Shown: positions 53,264-63,466 of the stretch, in pieces
Numbering within the stretch: the first letter of the stretch is position 1
How the letters are laid out: every line of letters begins with the position of its first letter
Assembly: GCA_021738565.1 (NCBI GenBank)
Contig: JAIPBT010000008.1
Span: forward strand, 1 to 64,000
Direction of reading: 5' to 3'
Origin: Bacteroidales bacterium
GTDB lineage: Bacteria > Bacteroidota > Bacteroidia > Bacteroidales > GCA-2748055
DNA length: 64,000 bases
Notes under the pieces: model-generated
Databases searched by the model: none
Told to the model about the DNA's origin: nothing
The model's input: only the letters and a program-made list of their open reading frames with translations
Program-made: the position numbers and the translations under genes

Positions 53264-55675
53264 ATGAGAACGGCCCTGCTATCCATGTTCTTATTGTTGA
53301 TCACCCTGAATGTTTTTTCTCAAAGCTATACCATCAGTGGATATATACAGGATGCCAGCACCGGCGAGAAATTGATTGGCGCCAACATATACTGCGCAAA
53401 GGAACTGACAGGTACCGCATCCAACAATTATGGTTTTTACAGCCTTACGCTGGAACAGGATACTTATGAAATTACATTTAGTTATGTTGGTTATCAGTCG
53501 GTTACAAGATCAATATCTCTGAATGAAGACCGTGAACTGAATATTTACCTTGAACCTGCCATTGGGATTGAGGAGGTTGAAATCACCGCGGCAACAAGTC
53601 AATCGGTAGAATCAAGTCAGATGAGTTCCATTGACATTTCCGTGGAAAGCATTAAAAAGATTCCCGCACTTTTTGGGGAAGTTGATGTCATAAAAGCCAT
53701 ACAATTGCTGCCGGGTGTTCAGTCCGGCACCGAAGGAGCCAGTGGCCTGTATGTCCGGGGCGGTGGTCCTGATCAGAATCTTATTCTTCTGGATGGAACA
53801 CCAGTATACAATGCATCGCACCTGTTCGGATTTTTCTCTGTTTTCAATGCGGATGCCATAAATAATGTACAACTCATTAAGGGAGGATTCCCTGCACGCT
53901 ACGGAGGCCGCTCTTCATCGGTTCTTGATATCAGTCTGAAAGAAGGAAATAAAAAGGAATTTCAGGGAAGCGGGTCCATTGGTTTGATCGCTTCTAAATT
54001 AACACTGGAAGGTCCCATCATCAAAGACCGTACATCATTTATCATTTCAGCAAGGAGAACTTATATTGACATTATCGCACAACCCATGATACGTGAAATA
54101 GCCGATGGCGATGAATTCAGCAAACAGGGGTATTACTTTTATGACCTGAACGCCAAAATAAACCATAAGATATCCAACAAGGACCATCTTTATCTAAGTG
54201 TTTATTCGGGTGATGACAAATTTTATCAGAACCAGGAGCCCTATACGTATCTGTACGGTGGAAATTTATTCACAAATGAGTCAAGGTCAAATCTCGGATG
54301 GGGAAACATAACCTCTGCCCTGAGGTGGAACCACCAATACAACAGTAAGCTCTTTAGCAATACCACCCTTACCTACAGCAATTACGATTACGAAGTAAGA
54401 AATTACTCAGAATCGATTGTTGAAACTGCAGATAGTGTTACCACAGAGATTAATTCCCTGAGTTTCCTTTCCGGAATTGAAGATTTTGCCGGGAAGATCG
54501 ATTTTGATTACCATCCTGCATCGGATCATTATATCCGGTTCGGTGCAAATTTTACATACCATACATTTAAGCCTGGAGCCTCAGCATACAAAATAAAGAA
54601 CCAGGATGTTGGAGAGATCGATACAACGCTGGGTGAGGCATATATCCGGGCAAGTGAGTTTTATCTGTATGGTGAAGACGACTACAAGATATCCAACAGG
54701 TTAAAGGCAAACATTGGGCTTCATTACTCAGGTTTCCTGGTCAATCAGAAATACTATCACTCTTTGCAGCCAAGGCTCTCCGTAAGGTACCTGATCAACA
54801 AAACATGGTCGATGAAAAGCTCTTATGCCATGATGCAGCAATACATACATTTGCTGACCAACAACAACATCGGACTTCCAACCGATCTGTGGGTGCCGGC
54901 AACCGACAAGATCCGGCCCCAACAGTCGCATCAGGTTGCAGCTGGTTTTTCAAAAAGTATTGGAAAAATGTATTTGTTTTCCGTTGAGGGCTATTACAAA
55001 TACATGACCAACCTGATAGAATACCAGGATGGCGCTTCATTTATGGGTACCCGTACAGGATGGGAAGACAAAGTTGAATCCGGCAACGGATGGTCCTATG
55101 GTGCAGAGATCTTCATGGAAAAGAAAATCGGGAAACTGACAGGTTGGCTGGGTTATACCCTTTCGTGGACAAACCGGCAATTCGAGAATCTGAACCAGGG
55201 AATGGTGTTTCCCTACAAATACGACCGGCGGCATGATGTTGCTCTTGTAATGACCTTACCACTGGACGAAAAATGGGATTTTTCTGCAAGCTGGATCTAT
55301 GGAACCGGCACTGCACATACCCTTCCAACTGAAAGGTACCTGGGCAGAACCAGTGGATGGGGGTATAATTTTCCTATGAACCCAAAGGATCCTACAGGAA
55401 GCAATCCCTATTCAACTTTCAACAGTGAATTGGAGCACATTGATGGTCGCAACTCCATCAGGGCAGCTGATTATCATCGCCTGGATGTCAGTTTTCAGAA
55501 AAAGAAAAAAAGAAGCTGGGGTGAATCGTCATGGACCCTGGGTGTTTACAATGTGTATAACAGGAAAAATCCTTTCTATTATTACATAGGTTATGATACA
55601 AGGGGCAATCGTGCACTCAGGAGGGTTAGCCTCTTCCCTTTCATTCCTTCTGCAACGTATAGTTTTAAATTTTAA
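53264..55675 (+). CDS. TonB-dependent outer membrane receptor with carboxypeptidase-regulatory-like domain
   Basis: About 803 residues from ATG 53264, where the signal peptide MRTALLSMFLLLITLNVFSQ begins; the track start at 53207 adds 19 unrelated residues. An N-terminal beta-sandwich follows ('YTISGYIQDASTGEKLIGAN'), then the plug ('EVDVIKAIQLLPGVQSG', 'GLYVRGGGPDQNLILLDGTP') and a 22-strand barrel ending in 'SATYSFKF'. It takes up a ligand using TonB energy. The next gene is a DUF4249 lipoprotein 7 bases later, a standing pair in this phylum that often serves iron, peptide or small-molecule uptake; no SusD partner is present, so a glycan substrate is less likely. Confidence 0.93.
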   Translation: MRTALLSMFLLLITLNVFSQSYTISGYIQDASTGEKLIGANIYCAKELTGTASNNYGFYSLTLEQDTYEITFSYVGYQSVTRSISLNEDRELNIYLEPAIGIEEVEITAATSQSVESSQMSSIDISVESIKKIPALFGEVDVIKAIQLLPGVQSGTEGASGLYVRGGGPDQNLILLDGTPVYNASHLFGFFSVFNADAINNVQLIKGGFPARYGGRSSSVLDISLKEGNKKEFQGSGSIGLIASKLTLEGPIIKDRTSFIISARRTYIDIIAQPMIREIADGDEFSKQGYYFYDLNAKINHKISNKDHLYLSVYSGDDKFYQNQEPYTYLYGGNLFTNESRSNLGWGNITSALRWNHQYNSKLFSNTTLTYSNYDYEVRNYSESIVETADSVTTEINSLSFLSGIEDFAGKIDFDYHPASDHYIRFGANFTYHTFKPGASAYKIKNQDVGEIDTTLGEAYIRASEFYLYGEDDYKISNRLKANIGLHYSGFLVNQKYYHSLQPRLSVRYLINKTWSMKSSYAMMQQYIHLLTNNNIGLPTDLWVPATDKIRPQQSHQVAAGFSKSIGKMYLFSVEGYYKYMTNLIEYQDGASFMGTRTGWEDKVESGNGWSYGAEIFMEKKIGKLTGWLGYTLSWTNRQFENLNQGMVFPYKYDRRHDVALVMTLPLDEKWDFSASWIYGTGTAHTLPTERYLGRTSGWGYNFPMNPKDPTGSNPYSTFNSELEHIDGRNSIRAADYHRLDVSFQKKKKRSWGESSWTLGVYNVYNRKNPFYYYIGYDTRGNRALRRVSLFPFIPSATYSFKF

Positions 55676-55682
55676 ACTGAAT

Positions 55683-56618
55683 ATGGTTCGAATGGCAAGA
55701 AAACATCATATAATCGTAACGATCTTGATCGCATCGCTGGTATTTTCCTGCGAAACTACCGAAAAGATCGATGATTTTCCGCTTAGACCATCCAGGATGG
55801 TTGCCAACTGCTTCTTTTCTTCTGGCAGCACATGGACCTTCCAGATAAGCAAAAGCCTTTCGGTACTTGACAATGCCGAACTGCAACTGGTAAAAGACGC
55901 AAAGATCGTAATTATGAATGGCGGGAAAGTCATTGATACAATAAAAGGGGCGGATCCTGTTAATCAATTGTACCACTCGGATCTGGAATTGCCTGTAGCA
56001 GGGGAAACTTATTCCATTGAGGTTATTTCTCCCGGTTTCAAGAACTCCCTGTTTGCTGAGGATGTGCTTCCCGACAGCGTACCTATAACAGATGTTTCTA
56101 TAACAATAATTGACTCTACATTCTATTATGACCCTTACGCCGATTTTTCCTATGGAAACGTAAATGGGATATTCAACGTCTCTTTCAGGGATCCGCCTGA
56201 TGAAGAGAATTATTACCAGATCTCAGTATATGGTTATTACCAATATTATGATTACATGGATTCAACTTATTTCGAAGAAAAAAGGCCCATCTCCTTCAAC
56301 ACGGGTGATCCTGTTGCCGACAATGATGATTCCTTCAGAACCAACCTGCTTTTTTCCGACGATATTTTCAATGGACAAAACTATCAGCTGAAACTCGATT
56401 TTGAAGACTGGGATGCCTCACGAAAAAGTACTTATGAGATTGAACTGATGAGCATCAGCCGGGCAGGTTATTTGTATCGACGCACTGTTAAGGAGTATCA
56501 GAATTCATCGGAAGATCCTTTTTCAGAACCTGTATTGATCTACAGCAATATTGAAAACGGCTATGGAATATTTGCCGGCCAATCTACAAACCGGTACATC
56601 GTGAAATTATTTGAATAA
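55683..56618 (+). CDS. DUF4249 domain-containing lipoprotein
   Basis: About 311 residues from ATG 55683 (a second ATG is at 55692), with a lipoprotein signal ending at 'IASLVFSC'. The mature part matches DUF4249: 'MVANCFFSSGSTWTFQISKS', 'DAKIVIMNGGKVIDTIKG', 'ELPVAGETYSIEVISPGFK'. These surface-exposed lipoproteins always accompany a TonB-dependent receptor, here the gene 7 bases upstream, and presumably help in ligand capture. Its stop is 6 bases from the stop of the convergent GH97 gene. Confidence 0.9.
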   Translation: MVRMARKHHIIVTILIASLVFSCETTEKIDDFPLRPSRMVANCFFSSGSTWTFQISKSLSVLDNAELQLVKDAKIVIMNGGKVIDTIKGADPVNQLYHSDLELPVAGETYSIEVISPGFKNSLFAEDVLPDSVPITDVSITIIDSTFYYDPYADFSYGNVNGIFNVSFRDPPDEENYYQISVYGYYQYYDYMDSTYFEEKRPISFNTGDPVADNDDSFRTNLLFSDDIFNGQNYQLKLDFEDWDASRKSTYEIELMSISRAGYLYRRTVKEYQNSSEDPFSEPVLIYSNIENGYGIFAGQSTNRYIVKLFE

Positions 56619-56624
56619 AACCTG

Positions 56625-58568
56625 TTATTCCGGTACCAAAAAGGCAGCATATCCCCCACCGGGCGCCATTTTTATTTGGATAATATCTCCGAATTCCACC
56701 TCTTCTTTAATTTTATCAATCTCCTGCCCTTCCATCCAGGATTTTTCCGAATCTGAATAGCCGACCAGTTCATATTTTTTGCCTGGTACCAGAAAATTCA
56801 GGTCTATTGCAATTTCCCTTGCATCGCTATTCGTCATGGAAGCTAAAAACCAGCGCTCCCCGGACCTCCGGGCCATCGTTATGTATTTTCCGATCTCACC
56901 ATTCAAAACTTTGGTATCGTCCCATACAGAAGGAACTTCCATTAAAAACCCCCTTCCCGACTGGTTGTGGTAATTTTCCGGATGATCACAGGCAACGAGA
57001 TAAGGGCTGTCGTATATAACAAATTGAGCCAGTGTATGTGACCTTGTTCCCTGGACCCTCGCAGGAGTCCCTGTTATGAATTGTTCTGCGGTACAATTCA
57101 GGAATCCACCGGGAGTGTAATCCATTGGTCCTGCCAACATACGAGTAAATGGAAGCGTGCAGTTATGGTCGGGTGTCACACGATAGGACCATTTGGTGTA
57201 TTCATTGCCCAATACTCCTTCACGGGTCATAAGGTTGGGAAATGTCCTTCGCCAGCCCGTTGGTTTGTATGCACCGTGAAAATCAACCATTAACTGGTGC
57301 CTTGCAGCTGTTTTTACCACTTCATGGTACCAGTTTACCATTTCCTGGTCATCCCTCGCCATAAAATCAATTTTAACACCTGCAATGCCCCAATCGCGAT
57401 ACAACTTGCATGCCTCGTTGAAATCAGCTCTTTCTACGTCTGTCCAGTAAAGCCACAACCAGCATCTAATATCCTTCTGACCGGCATATTGAAGGATTTC
57501 GGACATGTTTAACTGGGGGGCCGGCTTCATAATATTTGCTTCGGAACGGTCGAATTGTCCATACCATTGCCAGTCAATAAGCATATATTCCCATCCCATT
57601 TCCGAGGCAAGATCAATGTATTCATAAATAACATCCTGTTCCATCCTGACTTCACCGCTCCACCAATGATCCCAAGCACTTATTCCGGGTTTTATCCAGG
57701 ATGGATCCTGAATTTTGCAGGCTGCATTAAGGTTTTGTATGATCTCTGATTCAACGAGTTCACCCGCTGTCCTGCCTAGCATAATTACCCGCCAGGGTGT
57801 TTTATGTACACCTGAAAAAATCACCTTTTCCCCTTCCCTGTCCTTGTTGTGCCTGGGCGCGAGTTGTGATCTTAATACCTGACCTTTTGACGCTTCGTCA
57901 GCAACAAGATACATTCCGGAATAGTCAATGAGGGCAGCTTCTGTAATGGCACCATATATGTTTTCGCTGAACTGAATTGTTAATGGCAATCCTATCAGCA
58001 TATTTTTTGTTACATCAGACAATGACATTTTTGTGAATTCACTTTCCTGGTGCGTATCAAATTCCTTGTAATCAACAGCCCAGCATTCGAGATCTTCTGA
58101 GAAACGAAACCTGGTTTCTTCTTCCATGATGGTCCATCTGAAACTTGTATCTGCAGGAAGGAAAACAGTCCTGAAGGCTATACCATCATTATATGCCCTG
58201 ACTTCAATGTTGATCTTTCTGGCAGGATATTTCATCTCCTGTAATTCAATGACCATGCCTTTATATTGATTCCTGATAACAGCATATCTTTTGAGGACCG
58301 GCTCCCAGTTTTTATCTACCTGATACGTTTCAATATTCAGGATCTTGAGGAATTTCCCAATCGGAGGTGCATTTTGAAAGCTGAAACCTAAAGTTGACTG
58401 ATCTATGATCATGTTCTGATCCATGGTCACAGAATAACTGAGCATTTCCTGATTTATGATATCCACACTGATGGTGCCATCCGGCGATGTCAGAGTGATC
58501 TGCCCTGTGTTGGTGCAGGAAAGCAGCGTCAGGAAAAGTGCAAAGAAAAGGATATATTTTTTAATCAT
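56625..58568 (-). CDS. GH97 family glycoside hydrolase, lipoprotein
   Basis: A 647-residue exo-glycosidase of the SusB family. A lipoprotein signal ends at 'LTLLSC'. An N-terminal beta-sandwich leads to a TIM barrel ('YMLIDWQWYGQFDRS', 'CWLWLYWTDVERADF', 'GVKIDFMARDDQEMV', 'LMVDFHGAYKPTGW') and a C-terminal beta domain. The family has an inverting group using glutamates and a retaining group with an aspartate nucleophile; the aspartate in 'GVKIDFM' suggests the retaining, alpha-galactosidase-like group, but this is inference. Single gene, convergent with the receptor operon. Confidence 0.92.
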   Translation of the reverse strand: MIKKYILFFALFLTLLSCTNTGQITLTSPDGTISVDIINQEMLSYSVTMDQNMIIDQSTLGFSFQNAPPIGKFLKILNIETYQVDKNWEPVLKRYAVIRNQYKGMVIELQEMKYPARKINIEVRAYNDGIAFRTVFLPADTSFRWTIMEEETRFRFSEDLECWAVDYKEFDTHQESEFTKMSLSDVTKNMLIGLPLTIQFSENIYGAITEAALIDYSGMYLVADEASKGQVLRSQLAPRHNKDREGEKVIFSGVHKTPWRVIMLGRTAGELVESEIIQNLNAACKIQDPSWIKPGISAWDHWWSGEVRMEQDVIYEYIDLASEMGWEYMLIDWQWYGQFDRSEANIMKPAPQLNMSEILQYAGQKDIRCWLWLYWTDVERADFNEACKLYRDWGIAGVKIDFMARDDQEMVNWYHEVVKTAARHQLMVDFHGAYKPTGWRRTFPNLMTREGVLGNEYTKWSYRVTPDHNCTLPFTRMLAGPMDYTPGGFLNCTAEQFITGTPARVQGTRSHTLAQFVIYDSPYLVACDHPENYHNQSGRGFLMEVPSVWDDTKVLNGEIGKYITMARRSGERWFLASMTNSDAREIAIDLNFLVPGKKYELVGYSDSEKSWMEGQEIDKIKEEVEFGDIIQIKMAPGGGYAAFLVPE

Positions 58569-58809
58569 CTCCGGTTTGTTAATGTTTTATAAAGTTAAAA
58601 AATCTGATCAACAAAGCGAATCATTTTGCCTTTTGCTGCATGTCTGAATACTTACCGATGAAGATCATTCATGCTAAATAATAGTCTGGTTTGAAGGAGT
58701 AATATTGACTGTTATTTGTAATTAATCACTTGAGATATTGCACTCATCCTCTATTTTGTGCCGTTTATGAAGAAAAAATCTTAAATTAGTTGTTCAAGAA
58801 GATGCATAA

Positions 58810-60852
58810 ATGATTGAATTCAGAAAAATATTATTTCTATTGTCCCTTGTATCTCTTAATATGCAGGTTTCAATTGCACAGGACTCACCGGTTACCAGCA
58901 CCGATTCACTTTTTAAGATAAGGTCTTCCACCAGTGGAAAACCCAGGGCAGAAATAAATCTTGAGATCGCACGTTACCATTTTTTAAAGGACCAGGATTC
59001 ATTATTGTATTACATCGGTCTTGTAGATCAGTATTTAGAAAAGGAACCTGACACAAGAATGGAAGGATTTGTATACAAGTTCAAAGGATACAATGCTTTA
59101 CTTTCACTTGATTTTGATTCTGCCATCATGTATGACCTGAAAGCACTCAACAAGTTTCAGGAATTGAATGATGCAAAGGAATCAGGCTGGGTATTGAATA
59201 ACATGGGCAATATATATTACAGGCTTGATAATTTCGCTGTTGCAACGGATTATTTCCTTCGTAGTTTATCCTTTTTTGAGCAAATAGATAACAAGCATGG
59301 AATAGCGGAGATTTATAACAACCTGGGCAGGATCAGTTACAGATCCGGTCAACCTGAAAAAGCCAGGAATTATTTTGAATCATCCCTTGAATTATTTAAA
59401 GGAATCGGACGGAATAAAAATACTTATAAGATTTATAACAATTTAGGCCTGATATTATTTGACCAGGAGTTATTCAAGGAAGCTCTCGATTATTTTACCC
59501 ATGCAGCCAATGGATATCAGATGCTGAAGGACAAAACAAGGCTTGCTACGGTATATGGCAACATGGCTCTGTGCTACGATGGCATGTCTGATCTTCCAAC
59601 AGCTGAAATATTTACAAGAAAGGCCCTCAAGCAGTCGATGTTACTTGATTATGAGATAGGAATTATTGTGAACACCATAAATCTTGGATATTTACTTCGA
59701 TCACAGGGGCAATATGATTCCGCACGAATTTACCTTAATATGGCACTGGATATGGCTACAGAAAAGAATCTTCTTAGTTACAAGGCGGGATCTTATGAAG
59801 AACTTGCTTATCTGGAAGTTGCCATGAATGATTACAAAAATGCTTACCTGTACAGGGTCAGGCAGGATTCGATCAAACATCTGATCATCAATCAGCAATC
59901 GACGGAAAAGATCAATGAACTGATGTTCAGTTACGAGCAAAAGCTTAAAGAGCGGGAGATCGATCAACTAAGGGCAGAACAAAGAATGCAATCCAGGCTT
60001 AACACCATATTTCTGATCGCCATCATCCTTTCAATGGCATTGTTAGTAATTCTTGTATACTGGCAGTTTAGTATTAGGAGAAGCAAGCAATTGCTGACTG
60101 GAAAGAACAACTTATTGTATGAATACAACAAAAGGCTTGTTGCCTCAGAGAGTGATTTAAAGACACTTATGAACGAGAAGAACAAACTTTTTTCTATCAT
60201 CGCCCACGACCTGAAAAATCCTGTTTCAGCTGTAAATGGTTTTTCAGAATTATTGATGGTAAACTATGATGAATTGCATGAAAGGACCAGAAAAGAATAT
60301 GTATTGCAGATCTATAAGGGATCAGAACGAACGCTGTCACTTCTGGAAAACCTGTTGCTTTGGGCACAGTCTCAGATGAACAATATCAAAGTAGAAAAAG
60401 AGAGTGTCCCGGTAATTGAGCTTATTAATGATTGCACCAGTCACCTGATGACATTAATTGAGAATAAGAACCTCGAATTGGTAACAGAAATCCCGGAAAA
60501 TTTTTTAATTTTCGTTGACAAAGAAATGATCAAAGCAGTCATTCGAAACCTGTTATCAAATGCCATAAAATTCAGTTTTCCAGGCCAGAAGATTATTATC
60601 TCAGTGCAGTCAAGTGATAATGAAAACTGCATAAAGATTACAGATTATGGTACTGGGATGAAACCCGAATTTGTCAATGAATTATTTACAAAATTGAACA
60701 TTCCTTCATCTTCAGGTACGTCAGAAGAGAAGGGATCAGGACTCGGTTTGCTGATTGCGAAGGACTATACAGAAAAAAACGATGGTGAACTAAAAATTGA
60801 TAGTGCTCCCGGTAAAGGAAGTACATTCTCTATATGTTTTTCCAAATCGTGA
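58810..60852 (+). CDS. TPR-containing sensor histidine kinase
   Basis: A 680-residue two-component sensor. A signal peptide (ending 'MQVSIAQD') is followed by seven or so TPR units to about residue 385 ('GWVLNNMGNIYYRLDNFAVA' and similar), a coiled coil, one membrane helix near 400-420 ('FLIAIILSMALLVILVYW'), then HisKA with the phospho-acceptor in 'FSIIAHDLKNPVSAV' and an HATPase_c domain ('NLLSNAIKFSF', 'DYGTGM', 'GSGLGLLIAKDY'). There is no receiver or DNA-binding domain and no response regulator beside it, so its partner is encoded elsewhere. Its stop codon abuts that of msrA in the palindrome TGATCA. Confidence 0.93.
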   Translation: MIEFRKILFLLSLVSLNMQVSIAQDSPVTSTDSLFKIRSSTSGKPRAEINLEIARYHFLKDQDSLLYYIGLVDQYLEKEPDTRMEGFVYKFKGYNALLSLDFDSAIMYDLKALNKFQELNDAKESGWVLNNMGNIYYRLDNFAVATDYFLRSLSFFEQIDNKHGIAEIYNNLGRISYRSGQPEKARNYFESSLELFKGIGRNKNTYKIYNNLGLILFDQELFKEALDYFTHAANGYQMLKDKTRLATVYGNMALCYDGMSDLPTAEIFTRKALKQSMLLDYEIGIIVNTINLGYLLRSQGQYDSARIYLNMALDMATEKNLLSYKAGSYEELAYLEVAMNDYKNAYLYRVRQDSIKHLIINQQSTEKINELMFSYEQKLKEREIDQLRAEQRMQSRLNTIFLIAIILSMALLVILVYWQFSIRRSKQLLTGKNNLLYEYNKRLVASESDLKTLMNEKNKLFSIIAHDLKNPVSAVNGFSELLMVNYDELHERTRKEYVLQIYKGSERTLSLLENLLLWAQSQMNNIKVEKESVPVIELINDCTSHLMTLIENKNLELVTEIPENFLIFVDKEMIKAVIRNLLSNAIKFSFPGQKIIISVQSSDNENCIKITDYGTGMKPEFVNELFTKLNIPSSSGTSEEKGSGLGLLIAKDYTEKNDGELKIDSAPGKGSTFSICFSKS

Positions 60853-61479
60853 TCATTTTTTCAGTTTGTCCTTAAACAGTTTGTTGAATTTTTCGATCTT
60901 CGGTTGAATTACAATCCTGCAGTACCCCTGGTTTGGATTGTTCTCAAAATATTCCTGGTGGTACTCTTCAGCGGGATAAAAATTCTTGAATTCACTTACT
61001 TCAGTTACTATTGGATCATTCCAGATTCCCCCGTCGTTTAACATAGCAATAATCTCATTCACAGATTTTTTTTGTTCTTCTGAATGATAGAAAACTGCCG
61101 AACGGTATTGTGGTCCTACATCAGCTCCCTGCCGGTTCAAAGTTGTTGGATCATGGGTCCTGAAAAATATTTCAAGCAATTCTTCATAGCTGACGATATC
61201 AGGATCATATAAAATCCGGATCGTTTCAGCATGACCGGTGTTTCCCTTTGTAACTTCCCTGTAACCTGGATTTATAACATGTCCGCCTGAATAGCCGGAC
61301 ATAACGGATGACACACCTTCTACGCGTTCAAAAATAGCTTCTGTACACCAGAAACAGCCCCCCGCAAAAGTTGCGGTATCAGTCTTTACTTTATCGGGAT
61401 CATGGTTTTTCATATCAGATGGATAGATGTTTTCATTGAACAGTAAAACTGTTAATAACAGTAAAATTAATTTTTTCAT
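60853..61479 (-). CDS. msrA: Peptide-methionine (S)-S-oxide reductase, exported
   Basis: A 208-residue enzyme that reduces methionine-S-sulfoxide. A signal peptide (MKKLILLLLTVLLFNENIYP) places it outside the cytoplasm, like the MsrB of this window. The catalytic cysteine is C42 in 'GGCFWCTEAIF'; 'GYSGG', 'HAETIRILYDP' and 'YRSAVFYH' are family segments, and C-terminal 'YCRIVIQPKI' is the usual end. It is encoded separately from msrB, which suggests two independently controlled envelope repair enzymes. A family C short element lies in its upstream region. Confidence 0.95.
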   Translation of the reverse strand: MKKLILLLLTVLLFNENIYPSDMKNHDPDKVKTDTATFAGGCFWCTEAIFERVEGVSSVMSGYSGGHVINPGYREVTKGNTGHAETIRILYDPDIVSYEELLEIFFRTHDPTTLNRQGADVGPQYRSAVFYHSEEQKKSVNEIIAMLNDGGIWNDPIVTEVSEFKNFYPAEEYHQEYFENNPNQGYCRIVIQPKIEKFNKLFKDKLKK

Positions 61480-61495
61480 GTCACGAAGTATTTAT

Positions 61496-61546
61496 CCTGA
61501 ATTATTCACCAATTGATCTATCACGAAAAACTTATGAATAATTCTT
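61496..61546 (-). repeat. Family C inverted-repeat element, short form (copy C2, about 51 bp)
   Basis: On the minus strand it reads GAATTATTCATAAGTTTTTC then GTGAT, AGATCAATTGGTGAATAATTCAGG. This is the left 25 and right 24 bases of copy C1 joined, with one or two differences and the interior of about 125 bases missing. It lies in the divergent gap between msrA and amrS. Confidence 0.75.
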
Positions 61547-61618
61547 GTTATCAGATAACAAACATTGAAATCGGAATGTTTAAAAATTTTTCAATTAAAA
61601 ATCGTAACTTACAATTTC

Positions 61619-62620
61619 ATGAATGAGGCACTGTATTATCGGGTTTCAGGCAATAATATAATTGAGTGCTACCTGTGTCCTCATAATTGCAGGATCAGAG
61701 AAGGAAAGCGTGGTATTTGCGGTGTAAGGCATCACATCAAAGGCAAATTGATAGCAGAGACTTTTGGCAGGGCATCCTCAGTTGCTATAGATCCGGTAGA
61801 AAAGAAACCGCTTTATCACTTTTACCCTTCAAAACAAATTCTTTCCATAGGTTCCTTTGGTTGTACGATGCATTGCTCCAATTGTCAGAACAGCAGTATT
61901 TCGCAATGTAAAGATATTAGCCAAAAAAAATCAACAAAAGCAGAACCTGAAGATTTGGAGCGTATGATTGTTGAAAATGACCTTGGACTGGCAGCTTTTA
62001 CATACAATGAACCAACTGTGTTTTACGAATTCATGACAGGTCTTGCAAAGCTATTCAAATCATTAAATGTTAAATCTGTGATGGTTACAAATGGTTATAT
62101 TAATAAAAAGCCCCTGCTTGATCTCTTACAGTATATCGATGCCTTTAATGTTGATTTGAAATCATTTACTGATGAGTTTTACAGGCGAATAACAGGAGCT
62201 GAACTTAAACCTGTTCTGGATGCCATGGAAATCATAAAAAAAGCATCAAAACACCTTGAAATAACTTTTCTGGTCATTCCAGGCCTAAATGACCAGAGGG
62301 ATCAGTTCATTAATATGATAAAGTACCTGGCACATAATTTTGGAAGGACACAGGTTCTTCATATTTCCAGGTATTTTCCCAATTACAAAATGAACATCCC
62401 CCCTACTCCTCCTGAAAAGATCAGCGAGTTTGTTGCCATAGCAAGGGAAAATCTCGATTTTGTATATGCAGGTAATACCGGGGATTATATGGATTCAAAC
62501 ACTTATTGTCCCAAATGCGGTCACCTCTTGATCGTGCGAAATTATTATTCTGTCAGGGTTCGGGGATTGCGTGGTAACAATTGCGAATCTTGTGGAAATA
62601 CAATAGAAGGTAAATTTTAA
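61619..62620 (+). CDS. amrS: AmmeMemoRadiSam system radical SAM enzyme
   Basis: A 333-residue radical SAM protein from ATG 61619 ('MNEALYYRV'); the track start adds 18 residues without family match. The radical SAM cluster motif CxxxCxxC is 'FGCTMHCSNCQNSS'. Two further cysteine sets are present: 'CYLCPHNCRIREGKRGICG' near the N-terminus and a zinc-ribbon-like pair at the C-terminus ('CPKCGH', 'CESCGN'). Three adjacent genes encode AmrS, the Memo-like AmrB and the AMMECR1-like AmrA. The system is widespread in bacteria and archaea and still lacks a defined reaction. Six bases separate amrS from amrB. Confidence 0.92.
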   Translation: MNEALYYRVSGNNIIECYLCPHNCRIREGKRGICGVRHHIKGKLIAETFGRASSVAIDPVEKKPLYHFYPSKQILSIGSFGCTMHCSNCQNSSISQCKDISQKKSTKAEPEDLERMIVENDLGLAAFTYNEPTVFYEFMTGLAKLFKSLNVKSVMVTNGYINKKPLLDLLQYIDAFNVDLKSFTDEFYRRITGAELKPVLDAMEIIKKASKHLEITFLVIPGLNDQRDQFINMIKYLAHNFGRTQVLHISRYFPNYKMNIPPTPPEKISEFVAIARENLDFVYAGNTGDYMDSNTYCPKCGHLLIVRNYYSVRVRGLRGNNCESCGNTIEGKF

Positions 62621-62626
62621 TTGATT

Positions 62627-63466
62627 ATGATACGAAAACCAATTGCAGAAGGAAGATTTTATTCAGACAACAAAGACACTGTCTTCCAAAAGATTCATGA
62701 ATTTGACAAGAAAGCTGAATTACCGGCTCTGGATCTTCCCCCTGAAAATATAACTGGGGCAGTTCTTCCGCATGCCGGGCATGTTTACAGCGGTTTTCAA
62801 ACGGTGCCTTTCTTCAAAATTCTTAATAAGTATAAAATAGTCCCTGAGACATTCATTATTTTGAATCCGAACCATACCGGCCAAGGCCCTGAAATTGCGC
62901 TTGACGAACATCAGGCATGGCAAAATTCAATAGGGACCGTGGATTTAGACATTGAATTAAGAAAAGAGCTGCCTTATAAGATCGACGCAAAAGCACAGAA
63001 GAATGAACATTCAGCTGAAGTTATCATTCCATTCATTCAATATTATTTTCAGAAAGAAAATGTCAGGATCCTTCCCATTTGTCTTAAACCTGTGTCTCCG
63101 GATCATGCCATGGAGATAGCAAAAAACATTCGTCGTGCAGTAAAAAAAACAGGCCGGAACACCATGCTCATTGCTTCCAGCGATTTTTCCCATTACCTTC
63201 CTCCTCAGGAAGGATATAAAATGGATCAAATGGTACTTGATAAGATTGATGAAAGAGATATAGAGGGGATAAACAATACAGTAATCGAGAATCAGATTAC
63301 GGTTTGCGGTTATTGTCCAATAATGGTTTTGATGGCCTATTCAGGCATGCTTGACAATAATTACAAGACAACAATTCTTGCCAGGGGCCATTCAGGTATG
63401 GTACATCATTCTTTCGAAGTTGTGGATTATATATCCATACTTTTTCAAGGAAAGTCCGATTCATGA
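62627..63466 (+). CDS. amrB: AmmeMemoRadiSam system protein B (Memo-like)
   Basis: A 279-residue protein of the Memo family, related in fold to class III extradiol dioxygenases. I use ATG 62627; the track start is a TTG at 62621. Potential metal ligands are in 'AVLPHAGHVYSG', 'HSAEVIIPFIQYYF' and 'SSDFSHYLPP', with a conserved cysteine in 'TVCGYCPIMVL'. Human MEMO1 binds metal and has redox roles; the bacterial activity is not assigned. Its stop overlaps the start of amrA (ATGA), so the pair is coupled. Confidence 0.92.
   Translation: MIRKPIAEGRFYSDNKDTVFQKIHEFDKKAELPALDLPPENITGAVLPHAGHVYSGFQTVPFFKILNKYKIVPETFIILNPNHTGQGPEIALDEHQAWQNSIGTVDLDIELRKELPYKIDAKAQKNEHSAEVIIPFIQYYFQKENVRILPICLKPVSPDHAMEIAKNIRRAVKKTGRNTMLIASSDFSHYLPPQEGYKMDQMVLDKIDERDIEGINNTVIENQITVCGYCPIMVLMAYSGMLDNNYKTTILARGHSGMVHHSFEVVDYISILFQGKSDS

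Noticed and set aside
62621-62626. TTG start for amrB
   Set aside because: An ATG two codons later fits the family N-terminus ('MIRKPIAEGRFY') and avoids an unlikely start codon.
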